Positions 1 through 12,700 of a DNA stretch of 64,000 nucleotides are shown here, in pieces; the stretch's first letter is position 1, and each line of letters begins with the position of its first letter. Location of the stretch: NCBI RefSeq assembly GCF_001039355.2, contig NW_019773947.1, forward strand, positions 555,036-619,035, read 5' to 3'. Source of the DNA: Lingula anatina. Its lineage: Eukaryota > Brachiopoda > Lingulata > Lingulida > Lingulidae. The translations under genes and the position numbers were made by a program. Under the pieces are notes generated by a model. That model was not told where the DNA came from, searched no databases, and saw only the letters and a program-made list of their open reading frames with translations.

Positions 1-849
1 TTTTTTATATCTGTAGACAGAGTATAAACCACATGATATACGACTTCGTTGAGGAAGATTTGTAAACAAACAGTCTGCGATTTCCGCCATGTTGGATAAT
101 GACGTTGTGTTGTTCTGACGTTAGTACATTAGTTTCACATGGTTTTAAAATGTGTTAGATGCTTGTTTTAACCAGAAAAAAATTAGAATAGGTAAAATGA
201 AAATAAAAAGTTCAACTAACAGTGTTTTAAACCATTCGTTGACTTGAAAGAGATGGCTGAAGTTCAGTGCACCGATATACGTGTTCGGATATATTTACGA
301 AAAATGAAGAAATTAGGTCATGTTCTATCTGTTACAACGGACAAGTTGTAGAACAGCAGTAAGTTTTGATTTCATGTATAAATAGATTAATGAGTTATCT
401 GTTAGTCCTGAACACGCTTTACCCCAAAGACCTGTGAAGATGAAGATATTGTCAAAAATAGAAGGGGGGTGTTCAAAGCATGTGGTTTGTAGGCCTGAGA
501 AAAACGCTTGGTTTGTTACCATGGAAACAAAGAGAGTGGAAAAAGTGTATATCATTTTAATCCCCTATCTTTAGGTTATAATATATCACCAAACTAAATC
601 ATTTGGTGACACCTGTATAAACTTTAAGGCCAATCAATATAACCCTGTTTTTCAGAAGAATTTTTGGTTGATAAACCCCCCAAATTGTCACTGGCCATAT
701 CTCTGTAAGTAGGGATTTTTTTCAGGAAATATTGCAGCCTCAGATATTGTTCATATAAAGGTTCAAACACACCAAATATGATGTAAATCCGTTCACCCCC
801 ACCTTGCCGCATTTTCTACATTTGGTTTGGTTTTCTCGTGGACACACAC
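1..849. other. Non-coding left flank
   Basis: No supportable gene is seen. The sequence is AT-rich and the open frames are short and without recognisable motifs. It adjoins the point (about 850) where similarity to the second CARD block stops, so it is the novel side of that breakpoint. It could be intergenic DNA or a dispersed repeat. Confidence 0.5.
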
Positions 850-1659
850 TTAATATGGAAATTTTTTGGTTCTCAATGGCATTTCCTTCACGTTCTCGAA
901 TGGTTATCAGAATACCTATTATCTGTTGATGATATCTTTCCCAAGCTGAAAGAGAAACCCACAGATATACGTTTTATCAGAAACTATTGAAATATCTTGT
1001 GATTTTTAAGTCATTTTACCCCTAAAAAACATAACAACTGATGGAGAAATTGTTGATATATTAGGAACCCAATAGTAAACCCTTGCGCAGCAAGACTTAC
1101 AAATACAGTAATGTCGCAAAAATCTCACAATCTCTAATGTGTCAAAATTAAGTCTGGTGACTGACCTTCAGATAGGTGTTCCCTTGCAGTATAAAGCTGT
1201 GCCTGGTTGATGTTATTTCCAGTTTTCTCAATGATCTCCACCAGCTTTGTGATGGCAACTCCACCTAGTGGGGTCAGGCTGAGGAGGAATGTGGCAACGC
1301 CGTGGCCTTGGAGTTTGATATACTCCTGAGGATATGAAAGAATAGGAAATTATACTAGTCATCTTTCGAATTTTATCATGGGTTTGAATTGTGCATGATC
1401 TTCATTTAAACATGAATGCAGTAAGCAGCAGATTGTAACTTGCTGCTAAAAAGAGTGTATGATTTGTAGTTTTTTTTCTGGAACATACTTCTATGGTGTG
1501 AAATGTCACCTGATACAGTTTGACATCACTCACCTTTATTTTATAGAGTGTTGTTCTCTCAATTAACCCTCCATCTACACATGCCCTGTAAAAACTGTCA
1601 GTTGGAGTGATAGTGAAGCATAAGCTTTCCAAATGCTGTTTAATTTTCTCGTAGTCCAT
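743..1659 (-). pseudogene. B1: 5' fragment of a CARD/coiled-coil gene, truncated
   Basis: This is a second copy of the first part of gene B2. Exon 1 (1659-1534, 42 codons starting MDYEKIKQHL) and exon 2 (1325-1166, containing the LTPLGGVAITKLVEIIEKTG half of the CARD) keep the same splice phases as B2. Exon 3 starts at 945 with AWERYHQQIIG but loses similarity to B2 at about 850, after KISIL. It then reads into unrelated DNA and reaches a stop near 743. The rest of the coiled coil, the ZU5-UPA module and the C-terminal CARD are absent. The fragment would encode little more than a CARD. It may be a genuine truncated gene, an alternative isoform source, or one side of a misassembled haplotype. 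Confidence 0.7.
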
Positions 1660-2689
1660 GATTTATTGTGTTCTGTCTGCTGACTGACAAGTTACGGCTT
1701 GTTGGTCTAAAACTGCCGTGAAACCCCAAACGGTTGTGTAAAACCTGTGAGCTCATGCAGAATTACTATTGACAAACATTCAATCCCTTTGATCCAATGT
1801 TTTGTAAATATAATGGTTGCAGTGTAAAGAAAATACGTGGCAGACCGCCTTAATAATTGCTTTTGTTATGTGGGTTAAAGCTTTACAGTGAATGAAGGGT
1901 AAAAATCTGGTGGATTTACAATCAGCATGCCTTTTAAACCTTTTAAAAACATATTTACTTTCATGAAAAAAATTCAGCACCTCCAGTGAAAAGTTTTAAT
2001 AAGTATTATGATGCATTTATAACATTGGTTAATATTTGAGCATTGTTTGAAGCCACAGTACCTCATTGGGTGATATGTTCCACTCCACCAGACTTGTATA
2101 GGTATGAAATCAGATATGGGACTAGAAAAGATTGGTCTACCAACCCCATAATGTTCAATTGAATTGTATGTCATTACAACTAAAATTGCATTTTTGGCTG
2201 ATGTAAGTCTTAAAATGTTATGATTTTACATGGAAATTGTTCATATTTGCATTATGTGCAGTAACATCAAAACACTATCTTTATTGATGTGGTATATTTG
2301 TAGTTATTACAGTTGATCACATATAAAGTCTGTTTATCATAAATAAAATATTTTATAGACACATATAAATGAAGTGAATGAAATTCTGTTTTGGCAGCAC
2401 CTGTAACATTAATTATTTCTCTTTCTTCACTTATTCCTGCATGTTTAATTCACTGCAGTCATTCAGTTGAAATACTGTATCAAAATTGTTTTTCTTCCAT
2501 GCATTTAGATAATTTTTGAAAATGTGTTGTCACCACATTTATTTATAACTTTCATTAATTTGCAGCAACTGATGCCTAAATGTTCTTAACATGGCATATT
2601 TCAGTCATACGAAGGATATCTACCACAAAACCTGCTTTATTTTGATTTTTTAAAATTCCCCATTGCCTTAGCTATAGTAAAGAAGTTAG

Positions 2690-5600
2690 TTATGTGCCTG
2701 ATATAAATTGGGCTTTTAACTGTTGGAAGCACTGCTCCATCTCAGTTGCCAGCCAGTCGTAGGAATCTTGAAGTGAACCTAGGAAGGAAATAAACCCTTT
2801 CTCCTGTCTATGTGCTAGTATGTCTAGAAATTTAGCCATTTTGTCCATCCGTGTCTTTTCTTGTTCTATCTCCTCTTGCATACGCTCATTTATTGTGTTG
2901 TCTTGTCTCAGGGAGTTAACCAAGTCCTTGAAGTCTACATCTTTAATGAGTTTTAGACGAAACTGGTGCAGAATTTGTCCATGAGGAGCCTCGATTTCTG
3001 GAAAAAGGAACAAAAATTAAAGTCAAATTGAATAAATGTGTGGTTTTAATTGAAGCTACATTTATATTTCTGGCTGTAAGTGAAATTATAGTGTGACATT
3101 AACTTAAAAGAATTGTGTTTACTTTTGTGTATATCAAATCTCAGTTTAATTTTTTTAGTATCTTATTTTATAAAACAATAATAGTCACCTATGCCGTTTA
3201 TATTGATGACAATGGTGCATATCCTTTGGGGCATGTAACTGTCCATTTTATTTCTCGCAACTTCCATACTGCTAGGGATGTTGGAATTTGTTAAAGAAAG
3301 TTTGAATCTCTGTCCTCTTGTCCGGCATTTATCAATATCTAACTTAAAAGTTCCTTGAACAGTGAGAAGTTTATCAAACATGAAAACAATGTCATCCTCA
3401 TTGCAGAGTTCATAATTGCTGACTTCTTGGCCACATTTTATCATGTTTCTGTCCTTTGACCTGAATATCTCAAGGCATTTTAGTTCAAGGCTTTGGTCAG
3501 AACAAACTACCTCTATGAATGACACTGGCGGAAGTTGTGGCAGAAAGAGAGTAAAGTCACAAGGAACGCTGCCCAAATTGTGCACACTGAGAAGTCTGTT
3601 TCTCAGCGCACGATTTTCCTCCATAAGCACCATCCAGAATTCTTGAATCTCTCCAAGTTGGCCGAGTTTGTAGTTCACTGTGTTTTCCTCTGGCTGTGAC
3701 TGGGAGATGCATTTGTCTGTGATATCCTCCCAGTCACTTACGATGCCCCTTTCTGCTAGCCGCTGGTGCACCACCAGTGCTGCCTGGGGCTGGTCACTTG
3801 GTTTGCTGGTGGACATGGTGACTTTTTTCTGAAATTTTATGTTGTTTGGCCTGAAGTTATACCTGCTACCAAGTTTCACAAATTCAGACATGCCACACCT
3901 TTTAACGTATTCAGATTTTGCTGGGTTTCCTATGTTTTTTGTACACTGGATATAGATTGGACCTTTTAGTGCTTCTGGGGGGATTGTTAATGAGGCCCCC
4001 TGCATGTCTAAAAAGCCTCCTTGGGGTGTCACTTCTTCACATACTGTGGTTATATTTGGGTTGACTTTTTTCAACCCAGGTAGTGGTTTACTCCTTGATT
4101 TTCCACTTGAAACAAATCTCCTGCTTAGGAAACTACTGGAACTGGCAGCAGCATCTATGCCAGGGCGATCTTCTTTCCTTTGTAGGGAATTCAAAACTGA
4201 TTTGTGGGATACCGACTCTGATTCTGGTGGTGAAGAGAAATTTGGCATGCTGGCTCTTCTGGGAGGAGCTCCACTTTGCTGAATTGTCGGCAGTTTGTCT
4301 GATTTTGTTGCAGATTGTTGCCGTGGAATTCTGACTGCAGATGTGATCCTAAGAGGTTCTGACTGTGGTCGCGAGATGTTACCGCGTGGGGATGTGACAG
4401 TGGAGGAATTTGACAGGAGACTTCTCAGATGGTCATTTTCAGCACTGAGCTTATCTATGGTCTGTTGAAGGTTATACAGCTGTGTCTTCAGGTTTTCTAT
4501 TTGTAGCTGAGATGCACTTCTGTACTGGATGTAGATTGATTGTAACTCTTTTGTTTGAGCATCAAGGTTATGGTTTTGTTTTTCAAGCAGTCCAAGTTGT
4601 TGCGTTCGCATTTCTAGTTCATGTGTCACGCTTTTCAGTTTTAGAAGTATCTCCTCTGAAATTTGCTCCTGATGAGGACCATCTTCGGGCAAAACAAACT
4701 GGACTGTCTTCTTGCCAGAATTTTGTAGTTCAATTTCAGTTTCATTGTCATGGCAACTACAGTCACAGCTCTTAGAAGAGGTTTTGTCCACAGTTGTCTT
4801 TTGACTGAGTTCTTGAATTTCTTTTTCTTTCTCTTTTAGCTTTTCCTCCAGTTGCATGGTATACTTATCTTGTTTCGACCTTATCTCTCTCATGTTTTCA
4901 TGAATCTGTTCCTTGTCCCTGATTGCTTCTCTCCTTTCTCTTTCTTGCTCTTCTGCTGAGATTTGCAGCTGAGATTTAGCCTCCTTGATTTCTTCTTCCA
5001 GGTCCTGTATCTTTTTTTCCTTTAGGGATAAGAGCTGGGCGTACCTGTCTATTCTGCCTGAGATGTCAGTCTGCAGTTCCCCCGAGATCTGGGAGTGTCT
5101 CCTTTTTAATTCATCATTTTCTTGTTTCACCTCCTCATGTTCCTTGTCTCTGGCCTCTAGTTTAATCTGAAGCTCCTGTAGAGATATTTCAAGCTGAGAA
5201 TTGAGTCTTTGAAGTTTTCTGTCCTTGTAAAGGATTTCATGTTTTAGCTTGGTTGACTCTTCATGCGCTTTTTCTTGTTGGTATTCTAGTAACAGTTTCA
5301 TTATTTGTTGCTTGTCAGTTTCCCATGCTGAAAAAGGAAAAAAATATATTATAGTAAAATCCATTCCATTTTGAATGTGGTACCACTTAAATTCAATAAT
5401 TTTTAATTTAGGACAGTCTGAGATAATTGTTGAAAAAAGACCATCCAATCATCAATGATGGTTATAATAATCATAACATTAAAATAATCACCTATACCGT
5501 TAATATTGATGACAATGGACAGGTTACCTTCAAATATTGCTGTGGTGTCCTTCCAGCACCATACTTCTTCTTGACCACAACCTTCCAGGACATTGACCAA

Positions 5601-6073
5601 GGAGGTCAGGCCAGCTTGACCCAGTGGAAGGACATAGATCAGCATCATGGCGACTCCATGAACATCATTTTTCATTAGACCCTTAAAAGAGAATATTTTA
5701 CAATGTTTTTTTTTTAATTAGGAGTTTTGAGTCCATATATGGGATTATAATAAATCTTGCAACAATGTAACAACATGGAATAAATGATTTGCATGTAATG
5801 TGATCAATACCCTTTAGAATAATAAAAAATAATGTAGACAGTGTATCCTGAAAGTATTAAGTACCAATTATAATACAGTGTCACCCAGTTACATGTGACA
5901 CCATGTTTCAGTTTAATCTTGTTTGTGAGTTAAAAATGACTCACCCTCAGGGACTGCACGATGTTTTTATGGAGAAGTTCCTCTTCTAGTGCTTTGGTAA
6001 AAAACTCCTCCGTTAGCCTTATGTTTTTGATCAAAAAGTTAACTAAGTCACAAATTTTGCACTGTTTTGTCAT
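2690..6073 (-). CDS. A1: CARD / coiled-coil / ZU5-UPA / CARD protein
   Basis: The four-exon model is 6073-5945, 5681-5528, 5327-3189 and 2997-2690; all junctions are GT-AG and in phase, giving 909 residues. Exons 1-2 encode a helical CARD-like domain (about 1-94). Exon 3 opens with a long coiled coil (about 95-430) that contains a CDCSCH cysteine cluster, followed by a Ser/Pro/Arg-rich linker. A ZU5-like domain starts near 530 with GGFLDMQGASLTIPPEAL, and a UPA-like domain occupies about 660-805. Exon 4 encodes a second CARD-like helical bundle. ZU5-UPA modules occur in UNC5, ankyrins, PIDD1 and the FIIND of NLRP1/CARD8; CARDs mediate homotypic signalling. A role as an innate-immune or cell-death scaffold is inferred. 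The protein is almost identical to A2, with about eight residue differences noted. Confidence 0.8.
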
Positions 6074-6358
6074 GGTTTTATCACCTTATCATATATATAT
6101 ATATATATTCATCATGCATATCTCAATCTTTCTAAGTGTATAAATTTCAGATAAAATATTTTAATTACCTTGGCCCCCAAAAGATCAATAACCAATCAAT
6201 CTCTGCATATTGTTACTAATTGGTCAGCCCTTTATCACTGCTGGTAATTGCCAAATCTACCAACCACAATATTGGCGGCCCAGACCTTTGATTGATCACT
6301 TTCATCAATATTGGAATAAATAGTTCTGTGTATTTTGTGTAACAGGGTATGGGTTATT

Positions 6359-6508
6359 GCATAAAGTTAATTTAGCCATGCGTACTACAAGTGCTGTAAA
6401 AGCATAATTTGGTATAAACCACAATAAAACTGTGCATAAAGTTAATTTAGCCATGCGTACTACAAGTGCTGTAAAAGCATAATTTGGTATAAACCACAAT
6501 AAAACTGT
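6359..6508. repeat. 75-bp tandem duplication
   Basis: Two near-perfect head-to-tail copies (6359-6433 and 6434-6508), each starting GCATAAAGTTAATTTAGCC. The equivalent place in the other CARD block (about 14412-14486) has one copy, so this is a recent local duplication upstream of A1. It lies in the 5' flank of the gene. Confidence 0.95.
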
Positions 6509-6531
6509 CCTTTCTTTCCTTTTGACTTATT

Positions 6532-6560
6532 GTACCACCAGCGTTAGCGCTGGCGGTACN
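6532..6560. other. Hairpin at a contig end, next to a single N
   Basis: GTACCACCAGCG and CGCTGGCGGTAC form an inverted repeat with 11 of 12 positions pairing around a short loop. It is followed directly by the ambiguous base at 6560. Similarity to the second CARD block ends exactly where the hairpin begins. This may be the end of a mobile element or a structure that stopped the assembly. Confidence 0.8.
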
Positions 6561-6865
6561 TCTTGAAAAATTGTTGCTACTTCATTTCTCTTACCCCAAA
6601 GTATTGAAGGGAATTTAAGCAAGATTCTTGTATGGGCTAAGGAGTGATTGAAAGCTTTTCAGAGTAAAAGAATACCAGAGAGGAAAGAGTGGTCTGTAAG
6701 ATTTTTTCATACACAGTTTTATTAAAATTACTTTTTCTCCTGGCAAAGTGGATGATGAAAATGTCTAGACTTAATATATCCTGCAATTTTATTTCAATAA
6801 ATATATGATCTATAAATATAAGACAAAATTATTAGGTTGTGGTTTATGAATTATTTTTAGAATTT
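6561..6865. other. 3' flank of gene B2
   Basis: Non-coding, downstream of the B2 stop. On the minus strand an AATAAA signal lies at 6793-6788, about 75 bases past the stop codon, and is a plausible polyadenylation signal. Nothing else was recognised. Confidence 0.6.
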
Positions 6866-9745
6866 CTAAGTGTTATTTAAACGCTCCTCCAACCATGCAG
6901 ACCCTTCACTCTGACGCAGTGCATCACAGAATTTATGATATCCTCTCTCCCCAGCTGTCATCAGTATTCCAAGCAGCTTTCCATTTCTCTCTTGCCTCAC
7001 ACTCTTGTCTTTGACCTCATTCATCTGACGACTGCTGAGGACATGTTCCTGGTACAAGTAATCGATGACACCAGAATCTTCCAAATTTTCTATGATGTCA
7101 CACCAGTTGCTTCTCAGCCTGTCTTGGTAAGGCATCCCTGTAGTGAAAAAGAATGGGTCGAGTTGTTTACATTTACCTTATACATTTAAATCAAATAACA
7201 GGTTTATGAAATCATGACCATCATATCAGCAAAGATGTAGAAGCTCAAAGCTACATATTGTTTGAAGTAGACCCATTGGCAACAGCGACATTCTTATTTC
7301 ATGACAGCGGAGTGGTTTTATTTCCTTACCTTGTTCTATTTCAGCTGCTAGTAATGTTGGAATGTTACACAGTACTCTCCTCCTGTTCAGTGTTGTGTTG
7401 ACTACTTGCAGCATGCTGGGGATGGTACTGTTCCCTAGACCTACTTTAACTTCCATACCCTTGCCTCTCAACTCCAACATGTTCACTTTTAACACATGTA
7501 GAGGTGCTTCTGTTGTGGGATTTTTGATTGTGATCTCGTCTTGGTGGTGAACATAAGCACTGGACGGCTGGTATGCTGTATTGATGAACGATGGGTTTGT
7601 GTTGTATTGAATGTACAGTGAGCAGTTCCTTTGCACCTCTTGATTGGTGAATATAAGGCAAAGATAGTTATTGGGGATTGTTTGTGGTATGAATAATGTG
7701 ATGTCACACATACATATGTCCAACTTTCGCAGATTTGCCAAACGTTTTTGTAATCGTTTGATTATTTCCTTTTGCTTTTTCAAGTCATCTTCCTTTTCCT
7801 TTAGGATTACCCAGAATTCCTGGTACTGACCAGAACCATTGATCTGGTAGGTCACTCCATTGTCATCCTGAGTATAATTTAATTGGTCTGTGATATCTGT
7901 TATGTTGTCATCTGGCAAGGCAGCAGCAAACTTTTTGTTTGGTGATGGGATACCTGGCTGAAATGACTGTGCCTTTCTTTTGTGAACCGTACTTTGATGA
8001 ACAAACAGAGAATTGAACTGCCCCGGAGGTTTTGTGCGGACGCTGCAAGCAAAATTGACGTCTGGCTGTGAGTTGATATTGTAACAATTTCCAAGACAAA
8101 TTTCATCAGATAGGTCACCTTTTACCAGCTTCTGTTGTAGCTGCACGTTATCTTTGCACATCTTGGCAGTGACTTGTGTCTTGGTTTTGACTGCACCACG
8201 CTGTATACTAATGGAGGACTTGTCGTCAAGGGTAATGAAAGCACCAGTCTGTGGAGACACAGTAACTGATTGGTCAGTTTTTTCTTGGAATCCTTGAGCA
8301 ATAGGTGGCAGTGAAGGGCCACTTGCAGGATGTGTTTTGGTTCGTGAACGTCCGCCAATGTTTTTCAAGTGCACGAAAGGTCCCTGTTCAGGTAAACTGA
8401 CCAGTTTGGAAGGTAAGCTTAATGAACGGTGCATGGAGGAGGATCCACCAGGATCACTTTTAGTACTCTGAGGCCTTTCTGACAGAGCTGGCAAACCTTT
8501 CCCACTTATAAATACATCATCATCTCTAGTATTTAATGTTAAGTTGTTGAGTTGGTGCATTAAAATATCTGTCTGGATATTCTGATCACTGAATTTGTAC
8601 TTTGCTGTTGAATTTCCAGTGTCCTCTTTCTGTGAGTTGCCATAAGGATGCATATCATCTTTGTGCTCCTTTTTTTGTCCCTGTGATTTTTCACTTGCCT
8701 CTGAAAGTAGTTCATTGTTTGTGTCATCATGGTTAACCTGCTCTGTTTTGCTTTGGGACTGGGTCAGGAGTTTCTTGTTACATTCTGCAAGATTGGTTTT
8801 TAAATGTGAAACTTCACTCTTCAAACGGTTGCATTCTCCCATGAGAGATTTCTTTTCACTTTCCAGTTTTTCCCTGGATTTGTTGATCTCGGCTAGTTCT
8901 ACCCTTACTTCTTCTCTTGCTTTTTGTGTTAATATGGAAATTTTTTGGTTCTCAATGGCATTTCCTTCTTGTTCTCGAATGGTTATCAGAATGCCTATAA
9001 TCTGTTGATGATATCTTTCCCAAGCTGAAAGAGAAACCCACGAATATACATTTCATCAGAAACTATTGAAAGATCTTGTGATTTCTCAGTCATTTTACCA
9101 CTAAAAATCATAACAACTGATGGAGAAACTGTTGATATATTAGGAACTCAATAGTAAACCCTTGCCCAGCAAGACTTACAAATAATGTTGCCAAAATCTC
9201 GCAATGTGTCAAACTTCACTAATGTGTCAAAATTAAGTCTTTTGACTGACCTTCAGATAGGTGTTCCCTTGCAGTATAAAGCTGTGCCTGGTTGATGTTA
9301 TTTCCAGTTTTCTCAATGATCTCCACCAGCTTTGTGATGGCCACTCCACCTAGTGGGGTCAGGCTGAGGAGGAACGTGGCAACGCCGTGACCTTGGAGTT
9401 TGATGTACTCCTGAGGATATGAAAGAATAGGAAATTATACTTGTCATCTTTTGAATTTTATCATGAGTTTGAATTTTGCATGATCTTCATTTAAACATGA
9501 ATGCAGTAAGCAGCAGATTATAACTTGCTGCTAAAAAGAGTGTATGATTTGTAGTTTTTTTTTCTGGAACATACTTCTATGGCATGAAATGTCACCTGAT
9601 ACAGTTTGACATCACTCACCTTTATTTTATAGAGTGTTGTTCTCTCAATTAACCCCCCATCTACACATGCCCTGTAAAAACTGTCAGTTGGAGTGATAGT
9701 GAAGCATAAGCTTTCCAAATGCTGTTTAATTTTCTCGTAGTCCAT
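6866..9745 (-). CDS. B2: CARD / coiled-coil / ZU5-UPA / CARD protein
   Basis: The four-exon model is 9745-9620, 9410-9251, 9024-7330 and 7137-6866; phases match throughout, giving 750 residues. Exons 1-2 encode an N-terminal CARD split by a phase-0 intron, the same layout as gene A. Exon 3 starts AWERYHQQIIG and encodes a shorter coiled coil than A. It continues into a Ser-rich linker, a degenerate ZU5-like segment (GAFITLDDKSSISIQRGAV) and a UPA-like region with QEFWVIL and CDITLFIPQ, which match QEFWMVL and CDFTLFLPQ of A. Exon 4 is a clear C-terminal CARD (RLRSNWCDIIENL, SGVIDYLYQEHVLS, GERGYHKFCDALR). It is a divergent paralogue of A1/A2 with identical intron positions. A signalling-scaffold role is inferred from the domains. 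Confidence 0.85.
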
Positions 9746-12700
9746 GATTTATTCTGTGTTCTGTTTGCTGACTGACAAGTTATGGCTTGTTGGTCTAAAA
9801 CTGCCGTGAAACCCCAAACGGTTGTGTAAAACCTGTGAGCTCATGCAGAATTACTATTGACAAACATTCAATCCCTTTGATCCAATGTTTTGTAAATATA
9901 ATGGTTGCAGTGTAAAGAAAATACGTGGCAGACCGCCTTAATAATTGCTTTTGTTATGTGGGTTAAAGCTCTACAGTGAATGAAGGGTAAAAATCTGGTG
10001 GATTTACAATCAGCATGCCTTTTAAACCTTTTAAAAACATATTTACTTTCATGAAAAAAATTCAGCACCTCCAGTGAAAAGTTTTAATAAGTATTATGAT
10101 GCATTTATAACATTGGTTAATATTTGAGCATTGTTTGAAGCCACAGTACCTCATTGGGTGATATGTTCCACTCCAGCAGACGTGTATAGGTATGAAATCA
10201 GATATGGGACTAGAAAAGATTGGTCTACCAACCCCATAATGTTCAATTGAATTGTATGTCATTACAACTAAAATTGCATTTTTGGCTGATGTAAGTCTTA
10301 AAATGTTATGATTTTATATGGAAATTGTTCATATTTGCATTATGTGCAGTAACATCAAAACACTATCTTTATTGATGTGGTATATTTGTAGTTATTACAG
10401 TTGATCACATATAAAGTCTGTTTATCTTAAATAAAATATTTTATAGACACATATAAATGAAGTGAATGAAATTCTGTTTTGGCAGCACCTGTAACATTAA
10501 TTATTTCTCTTTCTTCACTTATTCCTGCATGTTTAATTCACTGCAGTCATTCAGTTGAAATACTGTATCAAAACTGTTTTTCTTCCAAGCATTTAGATAA
10601 TTTTTGAAAATGTGTTGTCACCACATTTATTTATAACTTTCATTAATTTGCAGCAACTGATGCCTAAATGTTCTTAACATGGCATATTTCAGTCATACGA
10701 AGGATATCTACCACAATACCTGCTTTATTTTGATTTTTTAAAATTCCCCATTGCCTTAGCTATAGTAAAGAAGTTAGTTATGTGCCTGATATAAATTGGG
10801 CTTTTAACTGTTGGAAGCACTGCTCCATCTCAGTTGCCAGCCAGTCGTAGGAATCTTGAAGTGAACCTAGGAAGGAAATAAACCCTTTCTCCTGTCTATG
10901 TGCTAGTATGTCTAGAAATTTAGCCATTTTGTCCATCCGTGTCTTTTCCTGTTCTATCTCCTCTTGCATACGCTCATTTATTGTGTTGTCTTGTCTTAGG
11001 GAGTTAACCAAGTCCTTGAAGTCTACATCTTTAATGAGTTTTAGACGAAACTGGCGCAGAATTTGTCCATGAGGGGCCTCAATTTCTGGAAAAAGGAGCA
11101 AAAATTAAAGTCAAATTGAATAAATGTGTTTTTTATTGAAGCTACATTTATATTCCTGGGTGTAAGTGTGACATGAACTTAAAAGAATTGTTTACTTTTG
11201 TGTATATTGAATCTCAGTATCTTATTCTATAAAATAATAATGATCACCTATGCCGTTAATATTGATGACAATAGTGCATATCCTTTGGGGCATGTAACTG
11301 TCCATTTTATTTCTCGCAACTTCCATACTGCTGGGAATGTTGGAATTTGTTAAAGAAAGTTTGAATCTCTGTCCTCTTGTTCGGCATTTATCAATATCTA
11401 ACTTAAAACTTCCTTGAACAGTGAGGAGTTTATCAAACATGAAAACAATGTCATCCTCATTGCAGAGTTCATAATTGCTGACTTCTTGGCCACATTTTAT
11501 CATGTTTCTGTCCTTTGACTTGAAGATTTCAAGGCATTTTAGTTCAAGGCTTTGGTCAGAACAAACTACCTCTATGAAGGACACTGGTGGAAGTTGTGGC
11601 AGAAAGAGAGTAAAGTCACAAGGAACACTGCCCAAATTGTGCACACTGAGAAGTCTGTTTCTCAGCGCACGATTTTCCTCCATAAGCACCATCCAGAATT
11701 CTTGAATCTCTCCAAGTTGGCCGAGCTTGTAGTTCACTGTGTTTTCCTCTGGCTGTGACTGGGAGATGCACTTGTCTGTGATGTCCTCCCAGTCACTTAC
11801 AATGCCCCTTTCTGCTAGCCGCTGGTGCACCACCAGTGCTGCCTGGGGATGGTCACTTGGTTTGCTGGTGGACATGGTGACTTTTTTCTGAAATTTTATG
11901 TTGTTTGGCCTGAAGTTATACCTGCTACCAAGTTTCACAAATTCAGACATGCCACACCTTTTGACGTATTCAGATTTTGCTGGGTTACTTATGTTTTTTG
12001 TACACTGGATATAGATTGGACCTTTTAGTGCTTCTGGAGGGATTGTTAATGAGGCCCCCTGCATGTCTAAAAAGCCTCCTTGGGGTGTCACTTCTTCACA
12101 TACTGTGGTTATATTTGGGTTGACTTTTTTCAACCCAGGTAGTGGTTTACTCCTTGATTTTCCACTTGAAACAAATCTCCTGCTTAGGAAACTACTGGAA
12201 CTGGCAGCAGCATCTATGCCAGGGCGATCTTCTTTCCTTTGTAGGGAATTCAAAACTGATTTGTGGGATACCGACTCTGATTCTGGTGGTGAAGAGAAAT
12301 TTGGCATGCTGGCTCTTCTGGGAGGAGCTCCACTTTGCTGAATTGTCGGCAGTTTGTCTGATTTTGTTGCAGATTGTTGCCGTGGAATTCTGACTGCAGA
12401 TGTGATCCTAAGAGGTTCTGACTGTGGTCGCGAGATGTTACCACGTGGGGATGTGACAGTGGAGGAATTTGACAGGAGACTTCTCAGATGGTCATTTTCA
12501 GCACTGAGCTTATCTATGGTCTGTTGAAGGTTATACAGCTGTGTCTTCAGGTTTTCTATTTGTAGCTGAGATGCACTTCTGTACTGGATGTAGATTGATT
12601 GTAACTCTTTTGTTTGAGCATCAAGGTTATGGTTTTGTTTTTCAAGCAGTCCAAGTTGTTGCGTTCGCATTTCTAGTTCATGTGTCACGCTTTTCAGTTT

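Larger units (their letters stand above)
850..6530. repeat. Duplicated CARD block, copy 1
   Basis: This block carries gene A1 and the 5' part of B1 and is repeated at 8929-14510 in the same orientation at an offset of about 8.05-8.1 kb. The copies differ by scattered substitutions and small indels, by my eye at the level of a percent or two. Examples are a 75-bp unit that is doubled here but single in copy 2, and a short insertion near 13480 in copy 2. Both ends of both copies are flanked by unrelated sequence. Confidence 0.9.

Noticed and set aside
4004-4775. Plus-strand frames inside the CARD gene
   Set aside because: Antisense shadows of the A1 exon; the same frames recur in A2 simply because the DNA is duplicated.
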